This document shows, piece by piece, positions 1 through 8,149 of a stretch of DNA of 64,000 nucleotides. The translations under genes were made by a program, and so were the position numbers. The notes below the pieces were generated by a model. It was given only the letters and a program-made list of their open reading frames with translations, made no database searches and was not told where the DNA came from. The DNA is from Mycolicibacterium flavescens (GTDB lineage Bacteria; Actinomycetota; Actinomycetes; Mycobacteriales; Mycobacteriaceae), in NCBI GenBank assembly GCA_900637135.1, contig LR134353.1, forward strand, positions 2,852,001 through 2,916,000, in the 5' to 3' direction. How positions within the stretch are numbered: the first letter of the stretch is position 1; each line of letters begins with the position of its first letter.

Positions 1-594
1 GTCGTGCACCTCCCGAGACAACCTCTCCCGCTCCTGGTGGGCCGCGGCCAGCCTGGTCGCCTGCTCCAGCTCGGAATGGGCTCGTCGGGCAGTCTGCGCG
101 GCCATCCCCACCGCCAGGCCGACCGCGAGCTCGATGACGATCGTCGCGTTGCGGCCGAGGTCGTAGTTGATGAAGCCCTTGACGACGGTGCTGGCCACCA
201 TCACGAGCACGCCGGTGAACATGCCCGCGATCGGCCCAGCCACGATCGCCGCCGAGATGGTCGCGTTGGTCGCCCACAACGTCGTCGGCCACGACTGGTT
301 GTCGAACGCCCACTGTGACGAGGCGACCACCTCGGTCGACAGGATCAACGCCACCACCACCGCGATCTCGACCAGCACGAACGCCGGTCGTCTGCCGAAC
401 CCCTGCAGATAGGCGACAGCGCACAAGGCACTGAACCCCAGCAACACCGCGAACAGCGCCCACGCCATACCCGGGCGGTCCAGGTCCGGATTCACCGACA
501 CCTGGAATCCGAGCGCATAGAGACAACTCAGCAATCGGAACACCTGGGCCGCCCGCCACAGCGGGGTGGCCGGATCCGGGACGTGGGCCGACAT
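1..594 (-). CDS. sensor histidine kinase, N-terminal part (cut by left edge)
   Basis: The gene starts at ATG 594 and runs off the left edge; 198 residues are visible without a stop. The visible part is a membrane region with about five hydrophobic helices (for example AWALFAVLLGFSALC, FVLVEIAVVVALIL and IVIELAVGLAVGMAA). A linker helix follows, then the motif ERLSREVHD, whose His (residue 197) is the phospho-acceptor of HisKA_3 (NarL/DesK-type) kinases. The rest of the dimerisation domain and the ATPase domain lie outside the window. It begins only four bases after the stop of an amino-acid ABC transporter ATPase on the same strand, so it is probably co-transcribed with that transporter, and a LuxR-type response regulator is expected beyond the edge. 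The signal sensed cannot be told from this part. Confidence 0.85.
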   Translation of the reverse strand, partial: MSAHVPDPATPLWRAAQVFRLLSCLYALGFQVSVNPDLDRPGMAWALFAVLLGFSALCAVAYLQGFGRRPAFVLVEIAVVVALILSTEVVASSQWAFDNQSWPTTLWATNATISAAIVAGPIAGMFTGVLVMVASTVVKGFINYDLGRNATIVIELAVGLAVGMAAQTARRAHSELEQATRLAAAHQERERLSREVHD

Positions 595-598
595 CTGT

Positions 599-1360
599 CT
601 ACAGCACCTTGGACAGAAACGCCTTCGTGCGTTCGTGCTTCGGGTCGGCCAGCACGTCGCGCGGCGGTCCGCTCTCCACGACCACGCCGCCGTCCATGAA
701 CACCAGATGGTTGGCCACCTCGCGGGCGAACCCCATTTCGTGTGTCACCACCACCATCGTCATCCCCTCGGCGGCAAGCTTTTTCATCACTTCGAGCACC
801 TCACCCACAAGCTCGGGGTCCAGCGCCGACGTGGGCTCGTCGAACAGCATCAGTTTGGGGCTCATCGCCAGAGCGCGGGCGATCGCGACGCGTTGCTGCT
901 GCCCTCCGGACAGCTGGGCGGGATAGGCGTCGGCCTTGGCGGTCAGCCCCACCTGGTCGAGCAGGTCTCGGGCACGCGCGACCGCCTCGTCCTTCTTGAC
1001 GCGCTTGACGTGAATGGGTGCCTCGATGATGTTCTCCAACGCGGTGCGGTGGGGAAACAGGTTGAAGTGCTGGAACACCATGCCGATGTCGCGGCGCTGC
1101 CGGGCCGCTTCGCGCGGAGGCATCTCGTGAATCTTGTTGCCCCGCTGCCGGTATCCGATCAGCTCTCCGTCCACGTACAGGCGCCCGGCGTTGACCTTTT
1201 CGAGGTGGTTGATGCACCGCAGGAACGTGGACTTGCCCGAACCGGACGGCCCCACCATGCACAGCACTTCGCCGCGCCCGATCTCGAGTGTGACGCCTTT
1301 GAGAACCTGCAACGCACCGAAGTTCTTACAGACGGCCTCGGCTTTGACCATCGGTGTCAC
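599..1360 (-). CDS. polar amino-acid ABC transporter ATP-binding protein
   Basis: This is the ATPase that should energise uptake of a polar or acidic amino acid or glutamine (GlnQ/ArtP-like, PAAT family). All nucleotide-binding motifs are present: Walker [10 protein letters not shown] (residues 37-45), signature [10 protein letters not shown] (from about 150), Walker [13 protein letters not shown] (from about 170) and the H-loop VVVTHE. At 253 aa it has the usual length. I chose GTG 1360 because it overlaps the permease stop as GTGA; ATG 1351 is an alternative with a protein three residues shorter. It is the third gene of the minus-strand order binding protein, permease, ATPase, histidine kinase. 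The amino acid transported cannot be named from the sequence. Confidence 0.93.
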   Translation of the reverse strand: MTPMVKAEAVCKNFGALQVLKGVTLEIGRGEVLCMVGPSGSGKSTFLRCINHLEKVNAGRLYVDGELIGYRQRGNKIHEMPPREAARQRRDIGMVFQHFNLFPHRTALENIIEAPIHVKRVKKDEAVARARDLLDQVGLTAKADAYPAQLSGGQQQRVAIARALAMSPKLMLFDEPTSALDPELVGEVLEVMKKLAAEGMTMVVVTHEMGFAREVANHLVFMDGGVVVESGPPRDVLADPKHERTKAFLSKVL

Positions 1361-2289
1361 GGGTGCGCCTCCCCCAAGGTCTGCGCCTTGGCCAGCGCCT
1401 CGAGTTGTTTGGTGGTCAGCTTGCGCGACGCACCACGCGAGTAGTAGCGCTCCAAGTAGTACTGGCCGACCATCAGCACGCTGGTGATCGCCAGGTACCA
1501 CGTCGCGGCGACCAGCAGAAGCGGAACGGGTTCGAAGATGCGCGCGGCGATTTCCCGCGACGTGATGCCGTACAGGTCCAGCGTGAACGGCACCGCGGTC
1601 ACCAGCGACGTGGTCTTCAGCATGCTGATCACCTCGTTGCCGGTCGGTGGGATGATCACCCGCATCGCCTGCGGAAGCACGGTGCGCCGCATCGTCATCC
1701 CCCAGGACATGCCCAGCGCCGTCGAGGCTTCGGTCTGACCTTCGGGCACGGAACTGATTCCGGCGCGGATGATCTCGGCCATGTACGCGGCCTCGTTCAG
1801 TGCCAGCCCGAGGATCGCCAGCAGGAAGGGGATCGACAGCGACTGCAGGTCCACCTCAAGCAGCGAAGGCCCGAACGGCACGCCGAGCCGAAGGTTCTGG
1901 TAGATCGTGGGTAGCAACCCCCAGAACACGAGCTGCACATACACCGGGGTGCCGCGGAAGATCCACAGATACACCCAGGCAACGGCTTTCAGCACCGGGT
2001 TGGGCGACAGCCGCATCACCGCGAGCAGCACACCCAACACGATCGCGAGCACCATCGAATAGACAGTCAGCTGCAGCGTGTTGAGCACCCCGACCGTCAG
2101 CACCCGTTCGTTGAACAGGTACTTCCAGTACGTCGACCAGCGGTAGGAGTCGTTGGTCGCCGCGCCGTAGAGGAACAGGGCGACGAGTATGACGATGACG
2201 ACCGCCGCCACCCAGCGCCACGGATGGCGCAGCGGCACCGCATCGATGGCGGCAGGGGCCTCGGGTGACGACGTGTCGACATCGCTCAT
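1357..2289 (-). CDS. polar amino-acid ABC transporter permease
   Basis: This 310-residue inner-membrane permease belongs to the His/Glu/Gln/Arg family (HisM/GlnP type). An N-terminal cytoplasmic tail of about 25 residues is followed by a hydrophobic anchor ([19 protein letters not shown]). The transmembrane core carries the EAA loop that contacts the ATPase ([22 protein letters not shown] begins near residue 200, with the conserved G). The C-terminal tail is charged ([18 protein letters not shown]). It starts ten bases after the stop of the binding-protein gene and its stop overlaps the ATPase start (GTGA). A single permease gene is present, so it likely works as a homodimer, as in many PAAT systems. 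Confidence 0.93.
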   Translation of the reverse strand: MSDVDTSSPEAPAAIDAVPLRHPWRWVAAVVIVILVALFLYGAATNDSYRWSTYWKYLFNERVLTVGVLNTLQLTVYSMVLAIVLGVLLAVMRLSPNPVLKAVAWVYLWIFRGTPVYVQLVFWGLLPTIYQNLRLGVPFGPSLLEVDLQSLSIPFLLAILGLALNEAAYMAEIIRAGISSVPEGQTEASTALGMSWGMTMRRTVLPQAMRVIIPPTGNEVISMLKTTSLVTAVPFTLDLYGITSREIAARIFEPVPLLLVAATWYLAITSVLMVGQYYLERYYSRGASRKLTTKQLEALAKAQTLGEAHP

Positions 2290-2299
2290 GGAACGTCCT

Positions 2300-3223
2300 T
2301 TATGAGACGGCGCCGTTGATGACCGGCTTGTCGATCATCCCGTTCTCGACGCCCCAATTGGCGGCGATCTCTTTGTAGGTGCCGGTTTCGATCAGATGCT
2401 CGAGCGCCTTCTGCAGCGACTGCGCGAGGGCCGATCCCTTCTGCACGGGCCAGCCGTACGGCGCCGAATCGAAGATCTCACCGGCGGCTTCGAGCTTGCC
2501 GTTGGTCTCCTTGATCGCGTACGAGGTCACCGGAGAGTCGGCCGACATCGCGTCGGTCTGGCCGAGCACCACCGCGTTGGTGGCGGCGTCCTGCCCGTCG
2601 AATCTGACGATCTCGATCGGTGGCTTGCCCGCGTCGGTGCACGCCCTGCTCTTCGCAGGCAGCTCGTCGGTGTCTTGATAGGTGGTGGCCTGAACCGCAA
2701 CCTTCTTGCCGCACGCGTTGTTGGGGTCGATCGGCGCCTCCGGTCGCTGAGCCCACAGAGTCCCGGCGTTGAAGTAGGTCACGAAGTCGACTGACTTCTC
2801 GCGTTCCTTGGTGTCGGTGAACGACGACATCCCCACATCGAAGGTGCCTCCCTGGATCGACGGGATGATCCTGGCGAAGTCCGCCTCGCGGTATTCGGGC
2901 GTCAAGCCGAGCGTGGCCGCGATCGCGTTCATCAGGTCGACGTCGAAGCCCACGATCTTGCCGCTGGGATCCTTGAACTCGTTGGGTTTGTAGGGGATGT
3001 TGACCCCGACGATCAGCTCTCCGCTCGACTTGATGTCCTCTGGAACGGTATTGGCGATCTCGTCGACCTTCGCCGCCGGCGCCGTCGGGGATGCACTGGT
3101 GGCATCCCCACCGCCGCCTCCGCCACCGCTGGCGCAGCCGGACATCGCCAGGGCGCCGGCCGCGGCGAATACGACTGCGAAACGCCAGAATCCACCTCGA
3201 CGGTTGTGACACTCACCTAACAC
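2300..3223 (-). CDS. amino-acid ABC transporter substrate-binding lipoprotein
   Basis: This extracytoplasmic binding protein of family 3 (SBP_bac_3) has 307 residues. The N-terminus has a basic region (NRRGGFWR), a hydrophobic stretch and a lipobox ending AMSGC, followed by a glycine/serine/proline linker, so it is a predicted lipoprotein. Family hallmarks are GFDVDLMNAIAATLGL, the region around SSFTDTKERE and the hinge/ligand motif GQTDAMSADSPV. The start is GTG 3223; no later in-frame start would keep the signal sequence. It is first in the transporter operon, upstream of permease and ATPase. The 177-bp divergent gap to the next plus-strand gene must hold its promoter. Confidence 0.92.
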   Translation of the reverse strand: MLGECHNRRGGFWRFAVVFAAAGALAMSGCASGGGGGGGDATSASPTAPAAKVDEIANTVPEDIKSSGELIVGVNIPYKPNEFKDPSGKIVGFDVDLMNAIAATLGLTPEYREADFARIIPSIQGGTFDVGMSSFTDTKEREKSVDFVTYFNAGTLWAQRPEAPIDPNNACGKKVAVQATTYQDTDELPAKSRACTDAGKPPIEIVRFDGQDAATNAVVLGQTDAMSADSPVTSYAIKETNGKLEAAGEIFDSAPYGWPVQKGSALAQSLQKALEHLIETGTYKEIAANWGVENGMIDKPVINGAVS

Positions 3224-3400
3224 GGATGCCTACTTTCTGCGTCGTGGGATCGGTGCGCAGCACCGGTAACGGAACAGTAGTGGAGACGCCACGCTGCGGC
3301 AGGGGAACCCAACGGCGTACGCGCGCGACCTCACCACTGATAGTCGAACCGATATCGAAATGCGACGATCATTGACGTTTCGCTATGCCACACTGCGGCC
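3224..3400. other. divergent intergenic region, no clear motif
   Basis: This 177-bp gap lies between the binding-protein gene and the HdeD-like gene. It must contain two divergent promoters. I see no convincing -10/-35 pair, no long palindrome and no small ORF with a ribosome binding site. Confidence 0.5.
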
Positions 3401-4003
3401 ATGACTAGCACCGCGCCGCCCGACTTGCTGCGGCATCTGTGGAAAACGACCCTGGTCTCCGGACTTCTCGCGCTGATCCTCGGCGTGCTCATCTGGGTGT
3501 GGCCGGGCAAGACGATCGTGGTCGCTGCGATCTTCTTCGGGGCATACCTGCTGATCGCCGGCATCGCCCAAGTGATCTTCGCTTTCAGCCTGCACGTCTC
3601 CGCCGGCAGCAGGGTGTTGCTTTTCATCTCCGGCGCCGCGGCGCTGATCCTTGCGGTTTTGTGCTTCCGCAGCCTGCAGGAGTCGATTCTGCTGCTGGCG
3701 ATCTGGATCGGCATCGGCTTCATCTTCCGCGGCGTAGCGACCGCGGTCTCGGCGATCAGCGACCCGACGCTTCCCGGGCGGGCGTGGGAGATCTTCGTCG
3801 GCGTGATCAGCCTGATCGCGGGCGTGGTGATGCTCGCTCTGCCGTTCGAGTCGCTCGCGATTCTGACGGTTGTGGCCGGCATCTCGCTGGTCGTGATCGG
3901 CATCTTCGAGATCGTGGCCGCGTTCGGGATCCGCAAGGCGTTCAAGGACCGTGACAACGCCGGATCGGCCGCTCCACCTGCGTCGGAAGAGCCCGTGAGC
4001 TAA
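3401..4003 (+). CDS. HdeD-family (DUF308) membrane protein
   Basis: This is a 200-residue integral membrane protein of about six helices arranged as DUF308 repeats (for example VSGLLALILGVLIWVWPGK, FISGAAALILAVLCFR and LISGI-like VGVISLIAGVVMLALPF). The repeated pattern 'G...L..G...L..P' followed by a helix is typical of the HdeD acid-resistance family. The name comes from E. coli HdeD, but a specific function in mycobacteria is not established. The short C-terminal tail is hydrophilic. It ends 62 bp before cydA on the same strand. A cydA promoter can be proposed in the gap, so co-transcription is possible but not required. Confidence 0.8.
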   Translation: MTSTAPPDLLRHLWKTTLVSGLLALILGVLIWVWPGKTIVVAAIFFGAYLLIAGIAQVIFAFSLHVSAGSRVLLFISGAAALILAVLCFRSLQESILLLAIWIGIGFIFRGVATAVSAISDPTLPGRAWEIFVGVISLIAGVVMLALPFESLAILTVVAGISLVVIGIFEIVAAFGIRKAFKDRDNAGSAAPPASEEPVS

Positions 4004-4019
4004 CCCACACTGACGTCTA

Positions 4020-4060
4020 CTACGCCCTGTCGTAGGCTGGTGCCACAGCCACGGAAGAGG
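4020..4060 (+). promoter_or_regulatory. proposed cydA promoter with small inverted repeat and RBS
   Basis: A TANNNT -10 element TAGGCT lies at 4033-4038, which would start transcription near 4045 and leave a leader of about 20 nt. A GGAAGAGGG ribosome binding site is at 4052-4060, before ATG 4066. A 5-bp-arm inverted repeat (CTACG, 6-base loop, CGTAG; 4020-4035) overlaps the -10 and could be an operator, but short arms like this also arise by chance. Confidence 0.4.
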
Positions 4061-4065
4061 GTGAG

Positions 4066-5520
4066 ATGGACGCGCTCGATGTGTCGCGGTGGCAGTTCGG
4101 TATCACGACCGTCTACCACTTCATCTTCGTCCCGCTGACCATCGGGCTGGCGCCGTTGATCGCTGCCATGCAGACCGCGTGGCTGATCACCGGCAACTCG
4201 TCCTGGTACCGCCTCACCCGCTTCTTCGGCAAGCTGTTCCTGATCAACTTCGCCCTGGGCGTGGCCACCGGCATCGTTCAGGAATTCCAGTTCGGCATGA
4301 ACTGGAGCGAGTACTCACGGTTCGTTGGCGACGTTTTCGGCGCACCGCTGGCGATGGAGGGGCTGGCCGCCTTCTTCTTCGAGTCGACGTTCCTGGGCCT
4401 GTGGATCTTCGGGTGGACCCGACTCCCCCGCCTCGTGCACCTGACCTGCATCTGGGTGGTGGCCATCGCGGTGAACCTGTCGGCGTTCTTTATCATCGCC
4501 GCCAACTCATGGATGCAGCATCCCGTCGGCGCCCGGCTGAACCCGGACACCGGTCGCGCGGAGTTGACCAGCATCGTCGCGCTGTTCACCAACAACACCG
4601 CGATCGCCGCGTTCGCGCATGCGGTGTTCGGGGCGTTTCTGACCGCCGGCATGTTCGTCGCAGGCGTGTGCGTGTGGTGGATGATTCGCGCGCGAGACGA
4701 CAAGCGTTCCGACGCGCAGACGATGTACCGGCCGGCGGCGATCATGGGCTGCCTGGTCGTCCTCGCGTCGACGCTCGGTCTCGTCGTCACCGGCGATGTC
4801 CAGGGCAAGCTGATGTTCGAACAACAGCCGATGAAGATGGCGTCGGCAGAATCGTTGTGCCACACCGCAACCGATCCCGACTTCTCCATCCTGACCGTCG
4901 GCACCCACAACAACTGTGACAGCGTCACGCACCTCATCGAGGTGCCGTACGTGCTGTCGTTTCTGGCCAAAGGCGAATTCGACGGCGTTCACCTCGAGGG
5001 CGTCAAGGACCTTCAGGACCAGTACGTCGAGAAATTCGGACCGGGCGACTACCGGCCCAACCTGTTCGTCACCTACTGGTCGTTTCGCGCCATGATCGGA
5101 TTCCTCGCCGTCCCAGTGCTGTTCGCTTTGACCGTGCTGTGGCTGACACGTCGTCGCCGGATTCCGCAGTCGCGCCGGCTGTCCCGCTTCGCCCTCGTGG
5201 CGCTACCCGCGCCGTTCCTGGCCAACAGCGCCGGATGGATCTTCACCGAGATGGGCCGTCAACCGTGGGTGGTCGTGCCCAATCCGACCGGGGATCCGAT
5301 GATTCGGCTGACGGTCGCCGACGGGGTCTCCGGGCACCCGGTCGGCATGGTGGTGCTCTCGCTCGTGGCCTTCACGCTGGTGTACGCGGCGCTGGCGGCC
5401 ATCTGGTTCTGGCTCATCCGCCGCTACACGATCGAAGGTCCGCAGGAACACGACTCCGAACCCGTCGCGCCGCTGCCACCCGGTAGCGACGAGGTCGCGC
5501 CGTTGTCGTTCGCGTACTGA
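4066..5520 (+). CDS. cydA: cytochrome bd oxidase subunit I
   Basis: CydA oxidises quinol and holds the three hemes of the membrane-bound, high-affinity bd oxidase. Visible ligands and signatures are His18 (VYHFIF, equivalent to the E. coli His19 heme ligand), the acidic pair in SEYSRFVGDVFGAPLAMEG, WMQHPVGA (His for heme b558) and EMGRQPWVV near residue 395 (the GRQPW signature with the heme-ligating Met). Length 484 aa is typical of actinobacterial CydA with a short Q-loop. It starts the operon cydA-cydB-cydD-cydC, with a five-base gap to the RBS of cydB. The bd branch in mycobacteria is induced under low oxygen or when the bcc-aa3 branch is inhibited (known of the family, not seen here). 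Confidence 0.97.
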   Translation: MDALDVSRWQFGITTVYHFIFVPLTIGLAPLIAAMQTAWLITGNSSWYRLTRFFGKLFLINFALGVATGIVQEFQFGMNWSEYSRFVGDVFGAPLAMEGLAAFFFESTFLGLWIFGWTRLPRLVHLTCIWVVAIAVNLSAFFIIAANSWMQHPVGARLNPDTGRAELTSIVALFTNNTAIAAFAHAVFGAFLTAGMFVAGVCVWWMIRARDDKRSDAQTMYRPAAIMGCLVVLASTLGLVVTGDVQGKLMFEQQPMKMASAESLCHTATDPDFSILTVGTHNNCDSVTHLIEVPYVLSFLAKGEFDGVHLEGVKDLQDQYVEKFGPGDYRPNLFVTYWSFRAMIGFLAVPVLFALTVLWLTRRRRIPQSRRLSRFALVALPAPFLANSAGWIFTEMGRQPWVVVPNPTGDPMIRLTVADGVSGHPVGMVVLSLVAFTLVYAALAAIWFWLIRRYTIEGPQEHDSEPVAPLPPGSDEVAPLSFAY

Positions 5521-5534
5521 GAGGAGTGGTGACA

Positions 5535-6575
5535 ATGGCGCTTGCCGAACTGTGGTTCGTGGTGATGGCCGGTCTGTTCCTCGGCTTCTTCGTCCTGGAG
5601 GGCTTCGATTTCGGCGTCGGCATGCTGATGCGCATGTTCGGCCGCAAGGGCGGCGATGACGCCGAACGGTCACGTCGCGCGGTGCTCAACACCATCGGAC
5701 CCGTCTGGGACGGCAACGAGGTCTGGCTGATCACCGCCGGCGGCGCCATGTTCGCCGCCTTCCCCGACTGGTACGCGACCATGTTCTCGGGCCTGTATCT
5801 CCCGCTGCTGGCGATCCTGCTGTCGATGATCCTGCGCGTCGTGGCGATCGAATGGCGCGGCAAGATCGACGATCCCGGCTGGCGGCGGTGGGCCGACATC
5901 GGGATCGCCGTCGGATCGTGGGTGCCCGCCGTGCTGTGGGGTGTCGCGTTCGCGGCGCTGGTACGCGGGCTTCCCGTCGACGCCGACAAGCAGCTACGCA
6001 CCTCGATCGGCGATCTGATCAACGGCTACACGCTGCTCGGCGGCCTGACCACCGCCGGACTGTTCCTGTTCCACGGCGCGGTGTTCGTGGCGTTGAAAAC
6101 CGGCGGCGCCGTGCGTGAGAACGCACTGCGAGTCGCCGGCCGGCTGGCACTGCCGGTGACGGCGGTACTGGCGTCGTTCGGGCTGTGGACGCAGCTGGAG
6201 TACGGCAAGGCCTGGACATGGCTCGTGCTTGTCGTCGCGGGTATGGCACAGGTGGCGGCCACCCTTCGGGTGTGGCGCGGTGCCGAAGAAGGCTGGGCTT
6301 TCGCGTACACCACTCTGACCGTCGCAGCGGTCGTGGTTCTGCTATTCGGCGTGCTCTACCCGAACCTGATGCCGTCGACGATCGATCCCGCCTACAGCCT
6401 GACGATCGACAACGCGGCCTCCAGCCCGTACACGTTGACGATCATGAGCTGGGCGGCGCTGATCTTCACGCCGCTGGTGCTGGTGTATCAGGGATGGACG
6501 TATTGGGTCTTCCGGCAACGCATCTCGGCCGACCGAATTCCCGATCCCGCGGGTTTGACGCGGCGGCGGACATGA
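5535..6575 (+). CDS. cydB: cytochrome bd oxidase subunit II
   Basis: CydB is the second structural subunit of the bd oxidase and forms a pseudo-symmetric pair with CydA. The 346-residue protein has about nine hydrophobic segments. It opens with the characteristic LWFVVMAGLFLGFFVLEGFDFGVGML and has the conserved GPVWDGNEVWLI motif near residue 55. I chose ATG 5535 because GAGGAG at 5521-5526 stands eight bases upstream; GTG 5526 and 5529 are too close to or inside that ribosome binding site. The stop overlaps the cydD start as ATGA. Confidence 0.95.
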   Translation: MALAELWFVVMAGLFLGFFVLEGFDFGVGMLMRMFGRKGGDDAERSRRAVLNTIGPVWDGNEVWLITAGGAMFAAFPDWYATMFSGLYLPLLAILLSMILRVVAIEWRGKIDDPGWRRWADIGIAVGSWVPAVLWGVAFAALVRGLPVDADKQLRTSIGDLINGYTLLGGLTTAGLFLFHGAVFVALKTGGAVRENALRVAGRLALPVTAVLASFGLWTQLEYGKAWTWLVLVVAGMAQVAATLRVWRGAEEGWAFAYTTLTVAAVVVLLFGVLYPNLMPSTIDPAYSLTIDNAASSPYTLTIMSWAALIFTPLVLVYQGWTYWVFRQRISADRIPDPAGLTRRRT

Positions 6576-8149
6576 ACCTGTGGCGGACCTCGCCTGCGAT
6601 GCGTCGCTACCTGGTCGCATCGGTGCTGTGCGGGGTGCTCATCACCGGCGCGACCATTGGTGCGGCCGTCGTGCTCGCCGATGTCGTGGCAGGCGTGATC
6701 ACCGACCCCACCACGCGCCACCTCCGCCACTGGGCCGGCCCCCTCGCACTTCTGGTGGGGCTGTGGGTGATCCGCACCGTCGCACACTGGCTCCAGAGCA
6801 GGCTGGCCTCGACGGGCGCGACGCAGGTGATCGCCGACCTGTCCGCTCAGGTGCTCCATGCGGTCACCGCGCTGCCACCGCGACTCCTCGCCGCCGAACG
6901 CGACACCGCGGCCGCGTTGATCACTCGTGGCCTCGACGGACTACGACCGTTTCTCACGGCGTACCTGCCTGCGGTGTTCCTCGCGGGCATCCTCACCCCG
7001 GCCGCGGTGCTGGTGATCGCCGTGGTCGACTGGCGCTCGGCACTCATCGTCCTGATCGCGCTGCCGCTCATTCCGATATTCATGGTGTTGATCGGGCTGC
7101 TGACCAAGGAACGCTCGGAGGCCGCCTTGGCGGCGATGAGCACCCTGCAGTCGCGGATGCTCGACCTGGTGGCGGGCATACCGACGTTGCGGGCGTTGGG
7201 GCGACTCGAAGGCTCTGTCGGGCGCATCACCGAACTGGCTGCGGCGCATCGCCGTTCGACGATGTCCACCCTGCGGATGGCGTTTCTGTCGGCATTGGTC
7301 CTCGAACTGCTGGCCACGTTAGGCGTCGCGCTCGTCGCCGTCGGCATCGGGTTGCGGCTGGTGTTCGGCGAGATGACACTGACCGCGGGCCTCACCGCGC
7401 TGCTGCTGGCACCGGAGGTGTTCTGGCCGCTTCGCCGCGTCGGGGTGGAGTTTCACGCCGCCCAGGACGGCAAGACGGCGGCCGACGCCGCACTCCGACT
7501 CCTCGACCAACTGCCCAGCCGACCAGCGGGAACCCGCACGGTCCCGGCGGCCGGAGCCACCATCCACCTCGGAGCCCTCGACGAGGATGTGGCGCCGGGC
7601 CGGGTGACGGTGCTGACCGGTCCCAACGGTGCCGGTAAGTCGACGCTGCTGCACACGATCCTCGGCCTGCATCCTGGCGAGGTTTCGATCAGCGGGATCG
7701 ATGTCGGCGACCTCGACCTGCCGTCATGGTGGCACCAGGTCTCCTGGTTACCGCATCGTCCGGTCCTGGTGCCGGGCACCGTCCGCGACAACCTCGAGCT
7801 GTTCGGGCCGATTGCCGACCTCGACGAGGCCTGCCGCTCAGCGGGTTTCGACGAAGTCCTCGCAACGCTCCCCCAGGGCCTGGAGACCGTGCTCGGTCGC
7901 GACGGTACGGGACTGTCGCTCGGTCAGCGTCAGCGGCTGGGGCTGGCCCGGGCGCTGGGTTCGACCGCGGAGGTGCTGTTGCTCGACGAGCCGACGTCGC
8001 ATCTCGATGCGGCGATGGAAGCCCGTGCGCTCGACGCGATCGTCGCGCGGGCCCGCGCCGGCGCCACGGTGCTGGTGGTCGGTCACCGGGCTCCGGTGCG
8101 CGCGATCGGCGACCGGGTGCTCGTCATGAGGGAGTTCGTCGATGCGTGA
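6572..8149 (+). CDS. cydD: thiol reductant ABC exporter subunit CydD
   Basis: CydD forms with CydC a heterodimeric ABC exporter that, in E. coli, exports cysteine and glutathione and is needed to assemble cytochrome bd. The N-terminal two thirds is a six-helix membrane domain (residues about 10-310). The ATPase domain has GPNGAGKST (about 350), signature LSLGQRQRLGLARAL and Walker B VLLLDEPTSHLD. The start ATG 6572 overlaps the cydB stop (ATGA), and the 525-residue product fits the family. The following cydC overlaps by eight bases. The usual Q-loop glutamine region reads WLPHRPVL, with His in place of Gln, a common variant in CydD proteins to my knowledge but worth checking. Confidence 0.94.
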   Translation: MNLWRTSPAMRRYLVASVLCGVLITGATIGAAVVLADVVAGVITDPTTRHLRHWAGPLALLVGLWVIRTVAHWLQSRLASTGATQVIADLSAQVLHAVTALPPRLLAAERDTAAALITRGLDGLRPFLTAYLPAVFLAGILTPAAVLVIAVVDWRSALIVLIALPLIPIFMVLIGLLTKERSEAALAAMSTLQSRMLDLVAGIPTLRALGRLEGSVGRITELAAAHRRSTMSTLRMAFLSALVLELLATLGVALVAVGIGLRLVFGEMTLTAGLTALLLAPEVFWPLRRVGVEFHAAQDGKTAADAALRLLDQLPSRPAGTRTVPAAGATIHLGALDEDVAPGRVTVLTGPNGAGKSTLLHTILGLHPGEVSISGIDVGDLDLPSWWHQVSWLPHRPVLVPGTVRDNLELFGPIADLDEACRSAGFDEVLATLPQGLETVLGRDGTGLSLGQRQRLGLARALGSTAEVLLLDEPTSHLDAAMEARALDAIVARARAGATVLVVGHRAPVRAIGDRVLVMREFVDA

